Source of the DNA: Pholiota molesta
Lineage: Eukaryota; Basidiomycota; Agaricomycetes; Agaricales; Strophariaceae
Direction: 5' to 3'
Assembly: GCA_014925825.1 (NCBI GenBank)
Contig: JACGCK010000300.1
Coordinates: 1 to 47,586, forward strand
DNA: 47,586 nucleotides
The notes below the pieces were generated by a model. That model did no database searches. It had not been told where the DNA came from and saw nothing but the letters and a program-made list of their open reading frames with translations. Position numbers and translations under genes: made by a program. Positions 1 to 10,797 of this stretch are shown here, in pieces; position 1 is the stretch's first letter, and every line of letters begins with the position of its first letter.

Positions 1-520
1 CGCATCTCGATACCAGCAGGCTCGCTGCGTATAATGATTACAGCGCTTCTGATCAGCCGTTCTACGAGATGGTCAAGATTGGTCACACGAGCTTGCACAA
101 TCCTGGGGGACGTAGCAGCTGGATTGGGCTGTGACGATACGCGATGCCTTTCTAAGGCGAGCGGGTGGTGTGAGGCAGGAGCGGGAGGCTGACATAAAAG
201 TAATGGGACGCACATATCGTAAAATGAAGAATTCAAACGTCGTTTTCGGTCCATTTCTCTGCGTGCGCAGCGATACCGGCGTGCGGGTCCGCCGCATATC
301 TAACATATTTATTTTAGAAACAGAGGATACAAAATTCCTGTCAGCCTTGGTATTAGCGATCGAGGGTGCGGCGGACATTGAATGCGGCTGACCACTTCTG
401 CTACAGTATATAGACTCATCCCTTTGCCCTATTCTTTTCGTCCTCGTCTTCTTCCACACCAGTTCCAAGATCCAACAAAACTACAAACTTTCTTATACTT
501 TCACCAATCCATTCTCAAAA
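1..520. other. 5' intergenic region with promoter of the first gene
   Basis: No convincing coding sequence. The short open frames here have no recognisable motif and overlap on both strands. A TATATAG element lies at 407-413, about 108 bp before the ATG at 521, and a pyrimidine-rich stretch with CAA repeats follows it, as in a fungal core promoter and 5' leader. The left edge of the window may cut a gene that I cannot see. Confidence 0.5.
407..413 (+). promoter_or_regulatory. TATA-like element
   Basis: TATATAG, 108 bp upstream of the ATG of the GPI-anchored protein gene at 521. The assignment rests on sequence and spacing only. Confidence 0.35.
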
Positions 521-1619
521 GATGAAGTACTTCGCTACCACCGCCGCCCTGGTGTCTGCTATCCCTGCATCGTATCGCTCACCATCAATACCCGTATGTA
601 CTCTATCTGATACCCGCCTTTATATTTTACTCAATCGCTGCTGCATTGTCAGTACGAGCGTTGTCCAGTGCCGTATGATATAATTTCTTTCTCTCGTCGC
701 CTCCTACCCCGTATATCTGACTTGACCCTTGACCAGAACCCGAGCTGCTTTCTTGGACGGATGGTGCCCTCCTTACTACGTCTCTATTCTGCCGGTATGT
801 TTTGTTCTGGTCGCCAAGTCGATTGTGTTGCTTACGCTCGTATCGCATAGGCGGGGAGCCAGGCGCAACTCCGGTTCGTTGCATCATTGCCATCATCACT
901 GCCAGATTAGGCACTATTTCTGACTTTTTGGGACTGACAGATTAAATCATTCGACACACAACAGGCATGAGCCTCACATGGAATGTCGATATTGCTGCAG
1001 GAACTTCTGTGTACGTCTTTCTTTTTTGTCTTTGGGCAGGAATTATGTTCTAACGTTCCTTTAGGACCTTTGCGTTGAAGGACAGCACTGGTGCCACCGC
1101 GTACACGGACACAGTCCCCATTCAGGCGGGTCCTGACTCCAGGTATGCTTATTCTCGTTATGTTTTACTATTTCTCTCGCTTAAAATTCTCCAGTTGTGT
1201 GACCGGTGGTAGTCAAGCTGCGGCGATAAAGCCAGGCAGTGCTGGCTCCAGCAACAGCGCAGTTAGCGCTAATCCCGCTAATCCCAGCGTCGTGGCCACA
1301 CAAGGCACAGATGCCTCTGGTTCAACGGTTTCAGGCTCAACTGGAAATACCCGTGTAGCTGGAGCTGGTGTGGGCGCCACTACTGCGTATGCATATTTTT
1401 ATCCTGTTTATTACCTCTTGAGACTCAAACTGTTGTAGGCGTGCAAACGCTTCCGCAGCTACACCTGCTGCAACTCAGTCGAGGGCCGTCGCCACCGCAG
1501 GAACCACCAGCGCCGCTCGCCCTTCCTCCTCGAGCACATCTGGTGCAGAATCCCTCTTTACCGGGAGCGGCCTCGGATTTGCAGGAATTATCGGCCTTGC
1601 AGGCGCCCTTTTCCTGTAA
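521..1619 (+). pseudogene. GPI-anchored Ser/Thr-rich cell-wall protein (Kre9/Knh1 N-terminal type), reading frame broken
   Basis: The product would be a secreted protein attached to membrane or wall. It starts MKYFATTAALVSAIPAS, a signal peptide. A domain typical of agaricomycete GPI proteins follows: LTINT, then TSVVQC, ELLSWTDGA, PPYYVSILP, GGEPGATP, IKSFDTQQ and GMSLTWNVDIAAGTSV. Next come a Ser/Ala/Thr-rich stretch and a hydrophobic GPI-signal tail ending in ALFL. I see eight exons: 521-592, 653-672, 737-794, 851-873, 941-1010, 1065-1142, 1195-1386 and 1439-1619. The family-like segments of the first five exons are not in one frame. One-base shifts are needed near 571, at the 592/653 junction, near 767-769, at the 794/851 junction and near 964. 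Exons 6-8 are in frame. It is either a decaying pseudogene or a gene damaged by base deletions in the assembly. An intact relative lies at 25056-25897. Confidence 0.65.
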
Positions 1620-1955
1620 TGCTCCGCGCGTCGTTTCTGGATTTGATGGTTTGTTTGCGAGTATACACCCCTTCTCTTTCATTTCCCTGACTTTAAAAAC
1701 ATACTATACATATCCGTCAAAATTATTTTATAACTACATATTCTATTGGTCTCCTGCCCGTGAGGGCTGTGAGTCAAGTCCCCCCATCCTTTCTGTATTC
1801 GGCTTCATCACGGATGCGGTGTATCCTTTATGACTTGGATTATTGTTTGTAGATCCTTTTATAACACAAGTTTGCCAACTAGATCTGAAAGATTGATTTT
1901 TTCTCAGAAAGCGGGCTGCGGCAGCGGAATTTTCAGTAATGAAAAATAACAATCA
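1620..1955. other. Intergenic, no gene seen
   Basis: This is the 3' flank of the GPI-protein gene, AT-rich after about 1680. I see no coding pattern or RNA gene. Confidence 0.5.
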
Positions 1956-2157
1956 TGGAACTAAAAGTTTCGCGGACAGTGTTGTGCTTCCTGACCATGA
2001 TGGCTACGGTCATCAAATCTTGGGTGCATGTGCTATGTTTGCAATGCATATACTATAAATCAAGCGCTGTATCACATTGATCCATAAGTAGGGAAGAAAA
2101 AAAAAAAACCTTGAAGAGCAAAAAAGTCCCTCAAACCGGGATCGAGCCGGTGGCCTC
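1956..2157 (-). repeat. Diverged duplicate of the small-gene/tRNA-Tyr flank (copy A)
   Basis: This stretch matches 2783-2974 in the same orientation. It holds, on the minus strand, the start of the small gene (MTVAIMV, KH and VRE recognisable), then the spacer with the ACATTGATCCATAAGT and CTTGAAGAGC blocks, then the 3' 31 nt of a tRNA-Tyr (2127-2157). Similarity stops at the tRNA variable region. The copy is diverged by many substitutions, so the duplication is not recent. Confidence 0.7.
2127..2157 (-). pseudogene. tRNA-Tyr 3' half (T arm and acceptor strand only)
   Basis: Nearly the same as 2944-2974 of the intact tRNA-Tyr gene. It keeps the acceptor 3' strand TTGAGGGA, but the T loop has changed (GATCGAG on the plus strand instead of GTTCGAA). 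The match ends exactly where the anticodon stem should begin, so no functional tRNA can be made. The missing 5' half resembles the fragment at 4014-4042. Confidence 0.7.
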
Positions 2158-2571
2158 AATCCGTCGGTGAGGTTCGATCCCCGAAAAGATGTCCGCGAGC
2201 ATTGTCTGGATGAATGCGAAAATCTACATGAATATCAGGCAATGCATGAACAGCATTTAGCTGCCGTCAAGAAGTAATGGTCAGTGGTGATCTTGTCGGG
2301 CAACACATTCAGAACGAGTAGTGTTTTGGTACCTTGCCTTTGCAGGGTTGAATTGATTGGATGGTTTGAAGAAATCACTCTTCATAATAGTCATTTTTTT
2401 TTAATGAAAGCTATTGGAAAGCTAACATACTTTCTACAGGATAAGGACACTTGGAACAAAATTGCTCGAAACTATCTGGACACTGCCGCCAAAACGCCTA
2501 CAATCTCGCTCGAAGAAAAGTTGGCATTCACTGAAGAGCTAGACAGTCTGTTACAAGAGGCGTTGGGTTGA
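2158..2571 (+). pseudogene. Coding relic, unknown protein
   Basis: Two protein-like stretches read on the plus strand. The first, from about 2158 to 2276, gives a charged helical segment including KDVREHCLDECENLHEYQ. The second, 2440-2571, gives DKDTWNKIARNYLDTAAK and ends LLQEALG before a stop. A CAG acceptor at 2437-2439 precedes the second, and a GTAATG donor lies at 2275, but joining them leaves the frame off by one. No start codon or domain is recognised. The relic begins right at the tRNA break at 2157. Probably a remnant of an inserted or rearranged gene. Confidence 0.3.
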
Positions 2572-2597
2572 ATACAAATGTGTGGTAGAATCTAGAG

Positions 2598-2833
2598 TTG
2601 AATTCATAATCATTTCGCACTAGCAAAGTATCCGAGAGCCTCTAATTTCTTCCGCTCGAGCCCAAGCTTGGCCATTTCATATTCAACCAATACTCAACTG
2701 CCGTGCGTTTCATATGCCCTTCTTCGATTTTTGTCTTTGACGCAAGGGCTTCAGCTTCATGCTTGGCACGCTCAAGACTGAGCTTTTCGCGGATAGTTTT
2801 GTGCTTCATGACCATAATGGCTACGGTCATCAA
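2598..2833 (-). CDS. Small hypothetical protein, probable one-base frameshift
   Basis: It starts MTVAIMVMKHKTIREKLSLE and is rich in Lys, Glu and Ala, so probably helical. In the native frame it stops at 2642, giving 63 aa. Adding one G at about 2684 continues a similar charged helix (EYEMAKLGLERKKLEALGY) to a stop near 2598, giving about 78 aa. The gene lies 110 bp downstream of the tRNA-Tyr on the same strand, and its start is duplicated in copy A at 1956-2157. I do not recognise the family. It could be a short terminal exon of something larger. Confidence 0.35.
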
Positions 2834-2943
2834 TCAAATCTTGGGTGTATGTTTGCAACGTTTATGTTATAAATCAGGCGTTGTATCTGATAACATTGAT
2901 CCATAAGTTGGGAAGAAAAAAGAAACCTTGAAGAGCCAAAAAG

Positions 2944-3031
2944 TCCCTCAAACCGGGTTCGAACCAGTGACCTCGGGATGATTACGTAACGCCATTACAG
3001 TCCCACGCTCTTCCAACTGAGCTATCGAGGG
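2944..3031 (-). tRNA. tRNA-Tyr (anticodon GTA) with intron
   Basis: The minus strand folds as a complete cloverleaf: acceptor CCCTCGA pairing with TTGAGGG, D arm GCTCAGTTGGAAGAGC, anticodon stem TGGGA/TCCCG, loop CTGTAA..A with GTA anticodon, T loop TTCGAAC and discriminator A. An intron of about 15 nt sits after the base following the anticodon, the usual place for eukaryotic tRNA-Tyr. The 3' CCA is not encoded. A spurious 60-aa open frame over this gene is rejected below. Confidence 0.93.
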
Positions 3032-3338
3032 CAGATGATAGAGTCTACACCGTAAAGTACATATGAGCAATGGGGCGCACGTGGTGAGTGCGATAAAGGA
3101 TCGTCGGCTTCCCTCGACCATCCTTGGCACTTCCCTTCAGCGCGATGAGTTTTGAGTCACTCTCGAGACGTTATCTAAATTCTCCTAGCGTAATCAACAT
3201 TATTATCTCAAGGCAATTTCTGAACAACGTGAAGAAATACTTAATCTATGCGCGCCAATTTTTATCTTTGCTATATTTAACACTCTGTAGATATGGTCGC
3301 CAACATGACCAAAGTGGAGAAAGTCATCGCCACCGACC

Positions 3339-4174
3339 GGAAGGAAAACGTATCCTGAGTGAATCAGACCTGGTAGAGTTTCTGGCTATGGCTTGGAACT
3401 TAGAGGTTGGCTTTAATGAGTCGTATACCGTTATACGGTAAGACTAGCCTCTTTTTTTTTTTCATGCGTATATGCTTATTTTCTTTCAGCGTCTGCAAAT
3501 CATGACTATGGCAACTTTGATGTATGCCATGGGCTTTCGATGGGGTTGCATTGCGAGTTGAATGACTACGCTGGTGAAGGCCAGTTCTTGATGTGGAAGG
3601 TCAGTCGGTTCATATTGTTACGCAAACTAGATATTTAATTTTATAAGGATGTACAATTTTTCATCGTCGGCTATGACGAAGAATGTGGCCTTGAAATGAT
3701 TGTTTTCATGAAGTTTCACTGGATGAAAGGAAAACGAACGGACGCCTCTGAATTGTAAGGAAATAATACACAAATAGTTTCTCGCTAACATCCATGGCAG
3801 TACTCAGTAGTCGGTTTGAAACCTGCCAAAGTCAGTCATGGTGATGGATGCTGCGCTTATGCTGGAACTTGGAAGCTATGGGCATCAAAAACGACATCTT
3901 CGAGGGTCTTCGCGCAAATCCGGAGCAAGCCCGCGACGAGCTCAAGTTTCCTTACCAGCTCACGCAAAAGCCAGGCGTAGGAAAACTGGAAAGACCTGCG
4001 CCGGAGCCCCGTTCCACGCTCTTCCAACTGAGCTATCGAGGGCAGATGGCCAAGTTCAAACCCACGGTGCGAACCCCAATATACACTAAGCAGATGATAT
4101 TAAATGCGATACAAGCCATGTTCCATGCAACTGATAAGAATTCCAAGATAGGCAACCATAACATATACACATAA
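3339..4174 (+). pseudogene. Coding relic, possibly DUF3435/FluG-type recombinase-like
   Basis: Three plus-strand blocks look like exons. 3352-3438 gives SESDLVEFLAMAWNLEVGFN. About 3491-3767 gives NHDYGNFDVCHGLSMGLHCE and, after a 48-nt intron, MWKDVQFFIVG followed by FMKFHWMKGKR. About 3848-4174 gives ANPEQARDELKFPYQLTQKP. The joins between blocks are out of frame and there is no clear start. The order of a helical segment, a GEGQFLMWKDVQFFI strand and an MKGKR motif faintly recalls fungal DUF3435/FluG proteins, but this is inference only. The last block reads through the 29-nt tRNA-Tyr 5' half at 4014-4042, so that fragment was captured inside the reading frame. Not expected to be functional. 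Confidence 0.3.
4014..4042 (-). pseudogene. tRNA-Tyr 5' half (acceptor 5' strand and D arm only)
   Basis: 29 nt identical to positions 3003-3031 of the intact tRNA-Tyr, and a further 6 nt (CAGATG) of shared 5' flank follow on the plus strand. It contains CCCTCGATAGCTCAGTTGG on the minus strand and stops at the anticodon stem. It is the complement of the 3' half at 2127-2157. Confidence 0.75.
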
Positions 4175-4240
4175 CATGAAAGCAAAACGAACAAAACGAA
4201 TGCGGATGTTAGCTGAATCAACTATCATCCAAGGGTATTA

Positions 4241-6870
4241 CTAGCTCTTGAGTTCTACGATAATGTTCACGATCATAATGATAATATATGCAGCGATAAG
4301 AAGCATGCCCCAGCGCCGCGTAAGGAAGTAATCGTTCAAAGGCACGAAGATGAGCGTGGTGGCGAGCAGAAAGAGAAGGCCGAAGGAGCTGACGAGCAGT
4401 GTTGACGATAGTTTGAGAGCATAGGGTTCTGAGGTTTTATTAATGATGTAGGAGCCTGAAACGCCGATTCCGAGCAGGATGTTGAGCATGGGTCCACCAA
4501 AACATGCAGAGAAACCCATGATGGGCGCAAAAGCCTGAAGGCGCAAATAATTAGTAAGGTCAATTACTTTGACAAAGACGTGTCACATACCGCCACGCTC
4601 ATATTGGCGACAAGATCGGCGAGGGAGTTACCAACAGCAAAGATAGTGAGGCCGATAATGGCATCGGAAAGACCAAAGGTTAGGCCGAATGTCTGCACGT
4701 ATTCGCATTAGCTTATGTACCAATAAGATGGAAAGGGAGTACATACCTGAAGAACATTCACCACTTCATCGGCAATGGCCATGATCCACACCACAGAGAC
4801 GGCAAACCCTGCGGAACAGCGCATCATGCGGGCACTCGAGCTATTTCCCTTGTCCGAAAAGATCAGGACAAGAATTGCTACAGAGATTCCTGCGATCAAG
4901 GTGCCGAGGAGGAGCCATGGAGCTTCTCGTATGCCGCCTGCACGAACGTATTAGCCACCTGGGCCTTTGAAAAACAGCAAATAAAAGCTTACCAAATAGA
5001 ACACGAACGGCGAAAAGTGGGCCCAAAACACACTGCACGGCCATCAGCCATTTGTTGTAAGTCAATTCATACAGTTCTTCTTCCGCTTCTTCCTCAGCAA
5101 TGAGTACCCGCTCCATCCCTCCTCCTCAAATTCCACCAGCCGCGAATCCGAGTTGTACATCTTTTCCAGCGCTAAGCGAGCTGTGTCGTATGGCGTGATC
5201 ACCACAGGAAGTGTCAACGTCAAGGCAAGCACAGCCGGAGCTGCGAGTATACACGCCAGCTGCGCCAACACCGTCTGCTTGCGCAAGCTATGTAATGTTG
5301 GAAAAAGGATGTGGTATGTTCTGCGCATCACGGTCCAGACACGTTGCCATCGCGTGTGCGGAATGTATAACGCCTCTTCACTTTCAACTTCTGATGTTAT
5401 TGTCGAAGGAGACGCCGGTGTGCGGAAAATACTTGGAACAGGTGTCGTTGAAAAATAATCTTCAGGCTCGGCAAGCAAGCCATGTCGCCCTTGTCGGGCT
5501 GTCGAACTTGAATTGGGCGAGACATTAGAGCGGCCGCCAAGGCGAAGGGTATGCATCGCTTCCTCGTCCATGCTGAGACTTGAGCTTAGAGATGAACGAG
5601 GGGTCCGTCTCGGGATTGGGTAATGATAATGACCACCCGCGTAGGGTGTAGTTGGAGTCTCAAAGATACCCAATGAGCTCCCCGCTGAGTCTTTTTGCAA
5701 AGATGCCACGACATCACGGAACTCCAGTGCACCGACAAGAGAAAAAGAGGGAAGTTGAGTGACATGTGGGGACACTGGAGAAGGAGAGCGAGACTTGGGA
5801 CGGGGCGGCAGATTCATTTGTAGCCGAGGAGGGTTAGGGGTAGATATGGCGCGTGCCCTTGGGCTTGTCGGCGATGTGACTGTTAGAGTTGGCAGGGCTA
5901 AGAATGCGATGAGGTTTTGGAAATAGAAAGAAATGTTGTGCCACACGCACCTTCATCGGTATATGGCGGAAAGTTTTCCTCGGCATACTCTGAGCGATTT
6001 TGGAGCTCCTTGCTCCGTATACGCTCTCTCCGCTTCTCCCACCACGTTTGCACAATTACCAACAGCACATATACTAGGTATAAGCAAACGAGAGTTCCGG
6101 CCTCCCATCGGTCGATTTTGCTGTCCCATAGGGTTACTAGCACCAGGCCCACTGCCAGTGTAAAAAATCCGACATCTCGAAGGAAGGGGCCGCGATGCAC
6201 TTGAAAAGGCTTGATAATGCACATTGAACCGACAACGCAGGATACGATGAACGAGGATGCGCCCAGCAGCTCGCCGATCGCCAAACTCCCAGAGTTTGCG
6301 CGCATCGCTGAAAATGTCGAAAATACATCTGGACTCCCATTTCCGAAGGCTAACAGAGTTACTCCGGCGAGGTTCTCGTCCAATCCAAGGAGGTTTGACA
6401 TAGTTGCCAGATTTGGAGTGAAGAAATCGGAGGCGCTGATTCCAAGTGTGGAGAACAGGAACAAAAGCCATACAACCAAGCCCGTAAATATCAGTGGTCG
6501 AAGAGTGATTTCCGTGCAAAAGTAATGGTGGAGATAATTGATCCCTAGGACGGTATCGTGTGAAGGACAATCGGATTCAACATGTTGGCATTGACTGTCG
6601 ATTGGGAATGTTAAAGGATGGCACTGCAGACCAAACGGTCAGACCAGAACGAGGGCCCCCATGAATTCCAGGACTTACCTCATTTTCCGAATAAGAGCTC
6701 ACGCGAGCCTCCAAAGGTTGGGATAGCTCATACGATATCCGCTTTACGAGACTGGCCTCCCCGTGTAGCAAACTGGCTTGCATGGGCTGGCCATAGCGGC
6801 CTCTTGACCAGAGAATGGAGTTGACCACGAGAAGGACAACGAAGACTAGTCTTGCTGTGCCGGTGGACAT
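4241..6870 (-). CDS. Cation/Ca2+ exchanger, CCX/NCLX type (SLC8B1-like), one frameshift
   Basis: Membrane antiporter moving Ca2+ against Na+ or other cations, probably in vacuole, ER or mitochondrial membrane. It starts MSTGTARLVFVVLLVV, a signal or first helix. The first alpha repeat GNGSPDVFSTFSAM..GELLGASSFIV lies in exon 2. A long Ser/Pro-rich cytosolic loop follows (about 5200-5880). Then come helices and the second repeat GNSLADLVANMSVA..GPMLNILLGIG, ending VNIIVELKS. Introns of 50-60 nt are clear, and exon 2 begins CHPLTFPIDSQC. At 5117-5119 the frame slips: EFEEEG must be joined to MERVLIAEEEAEEELYELTY by one extra G, otherwise the protein stops at 5062. The flanking sequence is highly conserved, and no intron can explain the slip. 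About 750 aa if continuous. Confidence 0.85.
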
Positions 6871-8077
6871 GGAGGATAGGGACTAAGGGAGGTGCAGCAT
6901 GTAAGTAGAGGACCGGAAGCGTGAACAGGATGATGATGATATGATGACAGGCATGTCAAGTCGCTCCCTTCAAGCATGGCCAAACACTTCGGCGATTCTC
7001 CGCTGCGCACAACGTGCGCACCGGCCCCCCGGCGCCAGTGGTTCCCCATCGATTTCGAGATTCGCTGCAGCAACCAAGATGCTACTATCCGAAGTAACAT
7101 TCTAGACACTGATTTACTGCAGGCAGAATAAATCAAATAAACGGAAAAGTGCGGACAACATTTTATCACAACACACTTGGACAACACTTGGAGCACCGTC
7201 AGAGGACTACTAAGGACTGCAACTTAATTTTCATTCAATACTGTTTGGAGTCGGATTGGAGTGGGACATAAGTTAGTTATGTAGTCATACGGCAAGGGCG
7301 CATCGTCATACCTTATCTTTATTCAAGCCTTCGAAGTTATAAGAATGAGCACGCGACTTATCTTCAACAACTGTATTTCAAGTTGTATTTCGAGTTGGGC
7401 CGTATATATAGTCAAACCACGACAGCATGCATTACTGAAAATTTTGGATTACAATTGCCAGTAATTAGAATGTGGATGGGATGGGCTCTGTCAAGTCTCG
7501 ATTGAAAAAAGGACGTACGTCACTGGCAATGGTTGAGCTAGATTTGCAGCGAATATGTCCAAAAATTCGAATACCAGAATCATGAATGACGAACAGTATG
7601 GCAAGCCGAAAATAAGTACTCTTTCCCAAGGACTTTTCGATGGTGGCATTCAAGCACCAGCACGGCCTGGAGAAACTCAAAAGCTGAGCCTGCTGATCTT
7701 CGTTCGGCAAGAATAACCGCATGATTGAATAAATACCATTTACATCTTGGTTCTTACGGATAGTAGTGCCAGAAAGCTTTGAAGCCTCGAGTGATCAACG
7801 CGCTGGAACCTCGAATTTTACAATTCGAAGTCTGGGATGCGAGTATAAAATCTCCATGCACCCCCTTCAGATGACCATCCCTACACCATACCAATGGACC
7901 TCCCAATCCCGGCCATTTTTGCGCCGCTTCCTTTCAAAAGCTGACGTCAAGGCTCCGCGCGAACGAGTTGATCGGCGTCGAAGGAGAGTTCCCAAAAATC
8001 GGGCGGCGCTACAAGTCGGAAGTCTTCCCTGATGAGCTACTTGTTCTCTATAACTGATTACCACTCCGTTGGCGATA
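6871..8077. other. Intergenic: exchanger promoter and downstream flank of the DUF6534 gene
   Basis: No gene could be supported. Short open frames at 6846-7196 and 7465-7722 (minus) and 7766-8032 (plus) carry no recognisable motif. A TATAAAA lies near 7843. The reading YKSEVFPDELLVLYN near 8000 on the plus strand looks protein-like but has no start or partner exon. Confidence 0.4.
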
Positions 8078-9998
8078 TCATGGCTCGCTTTGTAGTCGCA
8101 CATTCGAAGGCTCTCTTTTTTGAAAGTCGGTGCCAACATGGTTCCTCAAATTCTCTCGCGACCGAACCTGTAGCAGGAGTGAGATTACAGATTACAGAGA
8201 ATGTAATGACATCTTCCATCGCCTATAGCTTACCTGGATTAGGCTTGTATGATGATTCGTAATGGAAGTAAAGTTAAAAGCAGTCGATAATTCTGTTGAG
8301 GATAGGTCCTGCTGTGAATCAGGCCGCAAATTTGCACGGGCGTTAAGAACAGCCAATAACGAATTCGCGTAAACTAGAAAGATGAGGTTCCAAAAACATA
8401 GCGTATTTCGGAAAGGTTGCGCTCACGTTTTCCAATCACAAAGTCGAGAGCCAACGAATAGAACGAGTTGGGCAAGGTGCTGAAGACAATGGTTTCAACT
8501 ATGGCCATGGCGCTAAGAGTCCAAATGAGCTAAATTTTCAACCTATCAATCCCGCCAACGTACCATGTTAAGATGCAGCGATTAACGGCAAATATGATCA
8601 ATCTGTTAATGACATTATTCGTATCTTGGAAGGAGGATCGGTTGCTGGAAAGAAGGGCACAAAGGGCCACCGCAATCAAGATATCCGATATGATGGTGGT
8701 TACACCGAACGGCAGAGCCGAAGTAAGCTACACTCCTCGCTTTGTTGAGTAGCATTCGAGAAAGGTTTATTTATAAAGCTAAGTACGTACCGACACTTCC
8801 TTCAGAAGGATAAAGCGCCTCTTGATGAACCTATGATGGAAAGGTGTCAATGCGGTTAGTTTATGGACTCGGTTTCGGACGTACAGATTTATTACAGTGT
8901 CTGGAAAAAGATCAGCTCAAAATCGATGAAGAAGAAGAAGAAAAATTAGGCTGACGGATTCCAAATGCTGGAATGGTCAAAAGATCAAATTAGCCCATCC
9001 AGTTGATCAAGCAGCAGACGCACCGAAATGAGCAAATACAAATATGCCAATGACACCGGCGACCCAATATCGTTTTTGGTCAGGGCATACTGTACACGCA
9101 TTATCATCAGTCAGTTATTTGAGGTAAAAAGATTGCAGTGATGTGATCGCGTACGTATAAAGATTCTTTGGGTGAAAAATCTGAAAAGCGATGCTTATCA
9201 ATGTCATTAAAATGACTAGCAAGGTGAATAACTCACAATTGAGCAATGAAAGCTAATGTTACCTGTCCAAAACCCTGTTAGAAGCGCCAAGTAATCAAAA
9301 CGTGAACACTCACATTAATTGCTATAGAAAGCTGGATAACATTCAGTATGTGTCGTCTAAAAGACGAGATACGAATGAACTGACAAACAGCGACCAGTTC
9401 CCATTGATAAGGGCACTATGGTCTGTGAATCCGTTGATCTTTTGGATACGAGAGTTATTAACGTATATCTTCTGAGCATAGTGGCTGCTTTCATACGAGA
9501 TAAAAGTATATAGAATGGCACACTGAACAACAGAACATCTTTAGTTTTTTCTTCATGACCAGAGAGTGAATACATACTGAGAACAGCATGGATCGTGTCC
9601 AATATCCTATGAATTGCGCGAAGTCGTTAACTTTAATGCCTTCTCAAAAGGAGAGACAAGAACCAACCAGATTGACGCGACCTAAATACGAGGTTGAGCG
9701 TCAGAAAGAGTCCAAGCTAGATATTGCTCACTAGCATCTTTGTAGACTTTTCATCTTTCGGAAAGGACATATAATAAAAGTAAGCCTGGAGGACATGACT
9801 CACATGAGTTACATCGTCTGGAAGAATGGAACAATATTTGCTACCTGTAGAGTTGTAATTCCATACACGGTCATCGCGACCAATGCCCCAATCAACAGAG
9901 CTCCTAAGAGTGGAGGAAAACGTTTCAGCTAAACAACGTGTAGAGATTCGCAGAGCATCGAACGAACCAAAGGTTTCCTCAAAATTTGATGAATCCAT
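8078..9998 (-). CDS. DUF6534 family seven-helix membrane protein
   Basis: Agaricomycete-specific membrane protein family of unknown function, present in many copies per genome. It starts MDSSNFEETFG; the intron from 9967 splices in frame to GALLIGALVAMTVYGITTLQ. AYFYYMSFPKDEKSTK, then VASIWILDTIHAVL and MCHSIYFYL follow. The family-typical C-terminal domain is clear: SALPFGVTTIISDILIA, RSSFQDTNNVINRLIIFAV, STLPNSFYSLALDFVIGKLY and ANSLLAVLNAR. A polar tail ends VRLQSEP. More than ten short introns are present, and the 3' one (about 50 nt) is needed to reach GKLYANSLL. One internal junction, after MCHSIYFYL near 9480, could not be resolved in frame and may hide a one-base error. No cofactor or substrate is known. 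Confidence 0.8.
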
Positions 9999-10797
9999 GT
10001 GAACGAGCTTTCGAGTGTCCTCGAGCTTGTTGGGCGCTAATAGCGTCGTGGTGGACTTCGACTCTACACGTTGAAGGTCGGGGTATCGGATTTAGAATCG
10101 AGAGTTGGTTAGGGAAAGAAAGAATAGGAGGTTCTGGCGCCAATTAAATAGGCATTCACTTCAGAAAGAGAACTAATATAGGTTAGAACAGGAAGCAGAG
10201 CGGAGATTAGAGGCCCAAGTTATGCCGTGAAGTGCGCTTATTTGAATTATTCTCTTGAATCCTTCCGAGCGAAAACATGGCAGGGCGAAAGGAAATGGAA
10301 TCCGGAATCGGGTGTCACTCCATCCATGGCCAGATACGCGATTCTCATATACTTTATAGAGGCGATCCATGTGTCGTCTTGTCATCTTGGCGCCGGCCAG
10401 GCTGAATACTTCTTGCCTGCCAACTTGCCTGGTGCTAAATATTAAAACCTGATTTGAATGAATTGTTAGCCAATGTGAGCAGATCAGTGAGCAGGAAGAG
10501 ACTCTCCTGATTACCTCGAGTACTTGGTGGCGCTGTTGAAACGTTGAGCGCTGTGCCAGGGAAAAGTACTAAAATGTCTACACTGTGTACTCGTTCAACG
10601 CCGAATAACTCAACACATATTCATCAGTTGCGCAAATTTCAACTGCGGTCTGGAATCCACCTGGCGGTATTCAAGCGGCCTGCAAGCGGCCTATTAGTAA
10701 AGCACCAACCCCGTCCATAGCACGTCTCTCACGGTGCGTCAAAAATATGGACTCGGCTCTAAACAGAGCTGTAAGCAACAGCAGCAGCTAGCCAACC
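9999..10797. other. Divergent promoter region between DUF6534 and paraoxonase-like genes
   Basis: No coding region supported. The region holds a direct repeat of CAAGCGGCCT at 10672-10681 and 10683-10692, about 110 bp before the start codon at 10798. It also has a CT/CA-rich leader just before the ATG. Confidence 0.45.

Noticed and set aside
2948..3130. 60-aa minus-strand open frame ending VTGSNPV
   Set aside because: It is the translation of the tRNA-Tyr gene itself, a well-known artefact (AQLEERGTV..EVTGSNPV).
7766..8040. Plus-strand reading ending YKSEVFPDELLVLYN as a gene
   Set aside because: No start, no partner exon and overlap with the 3' flank of the DUF6534 gene; chance is not excluded.
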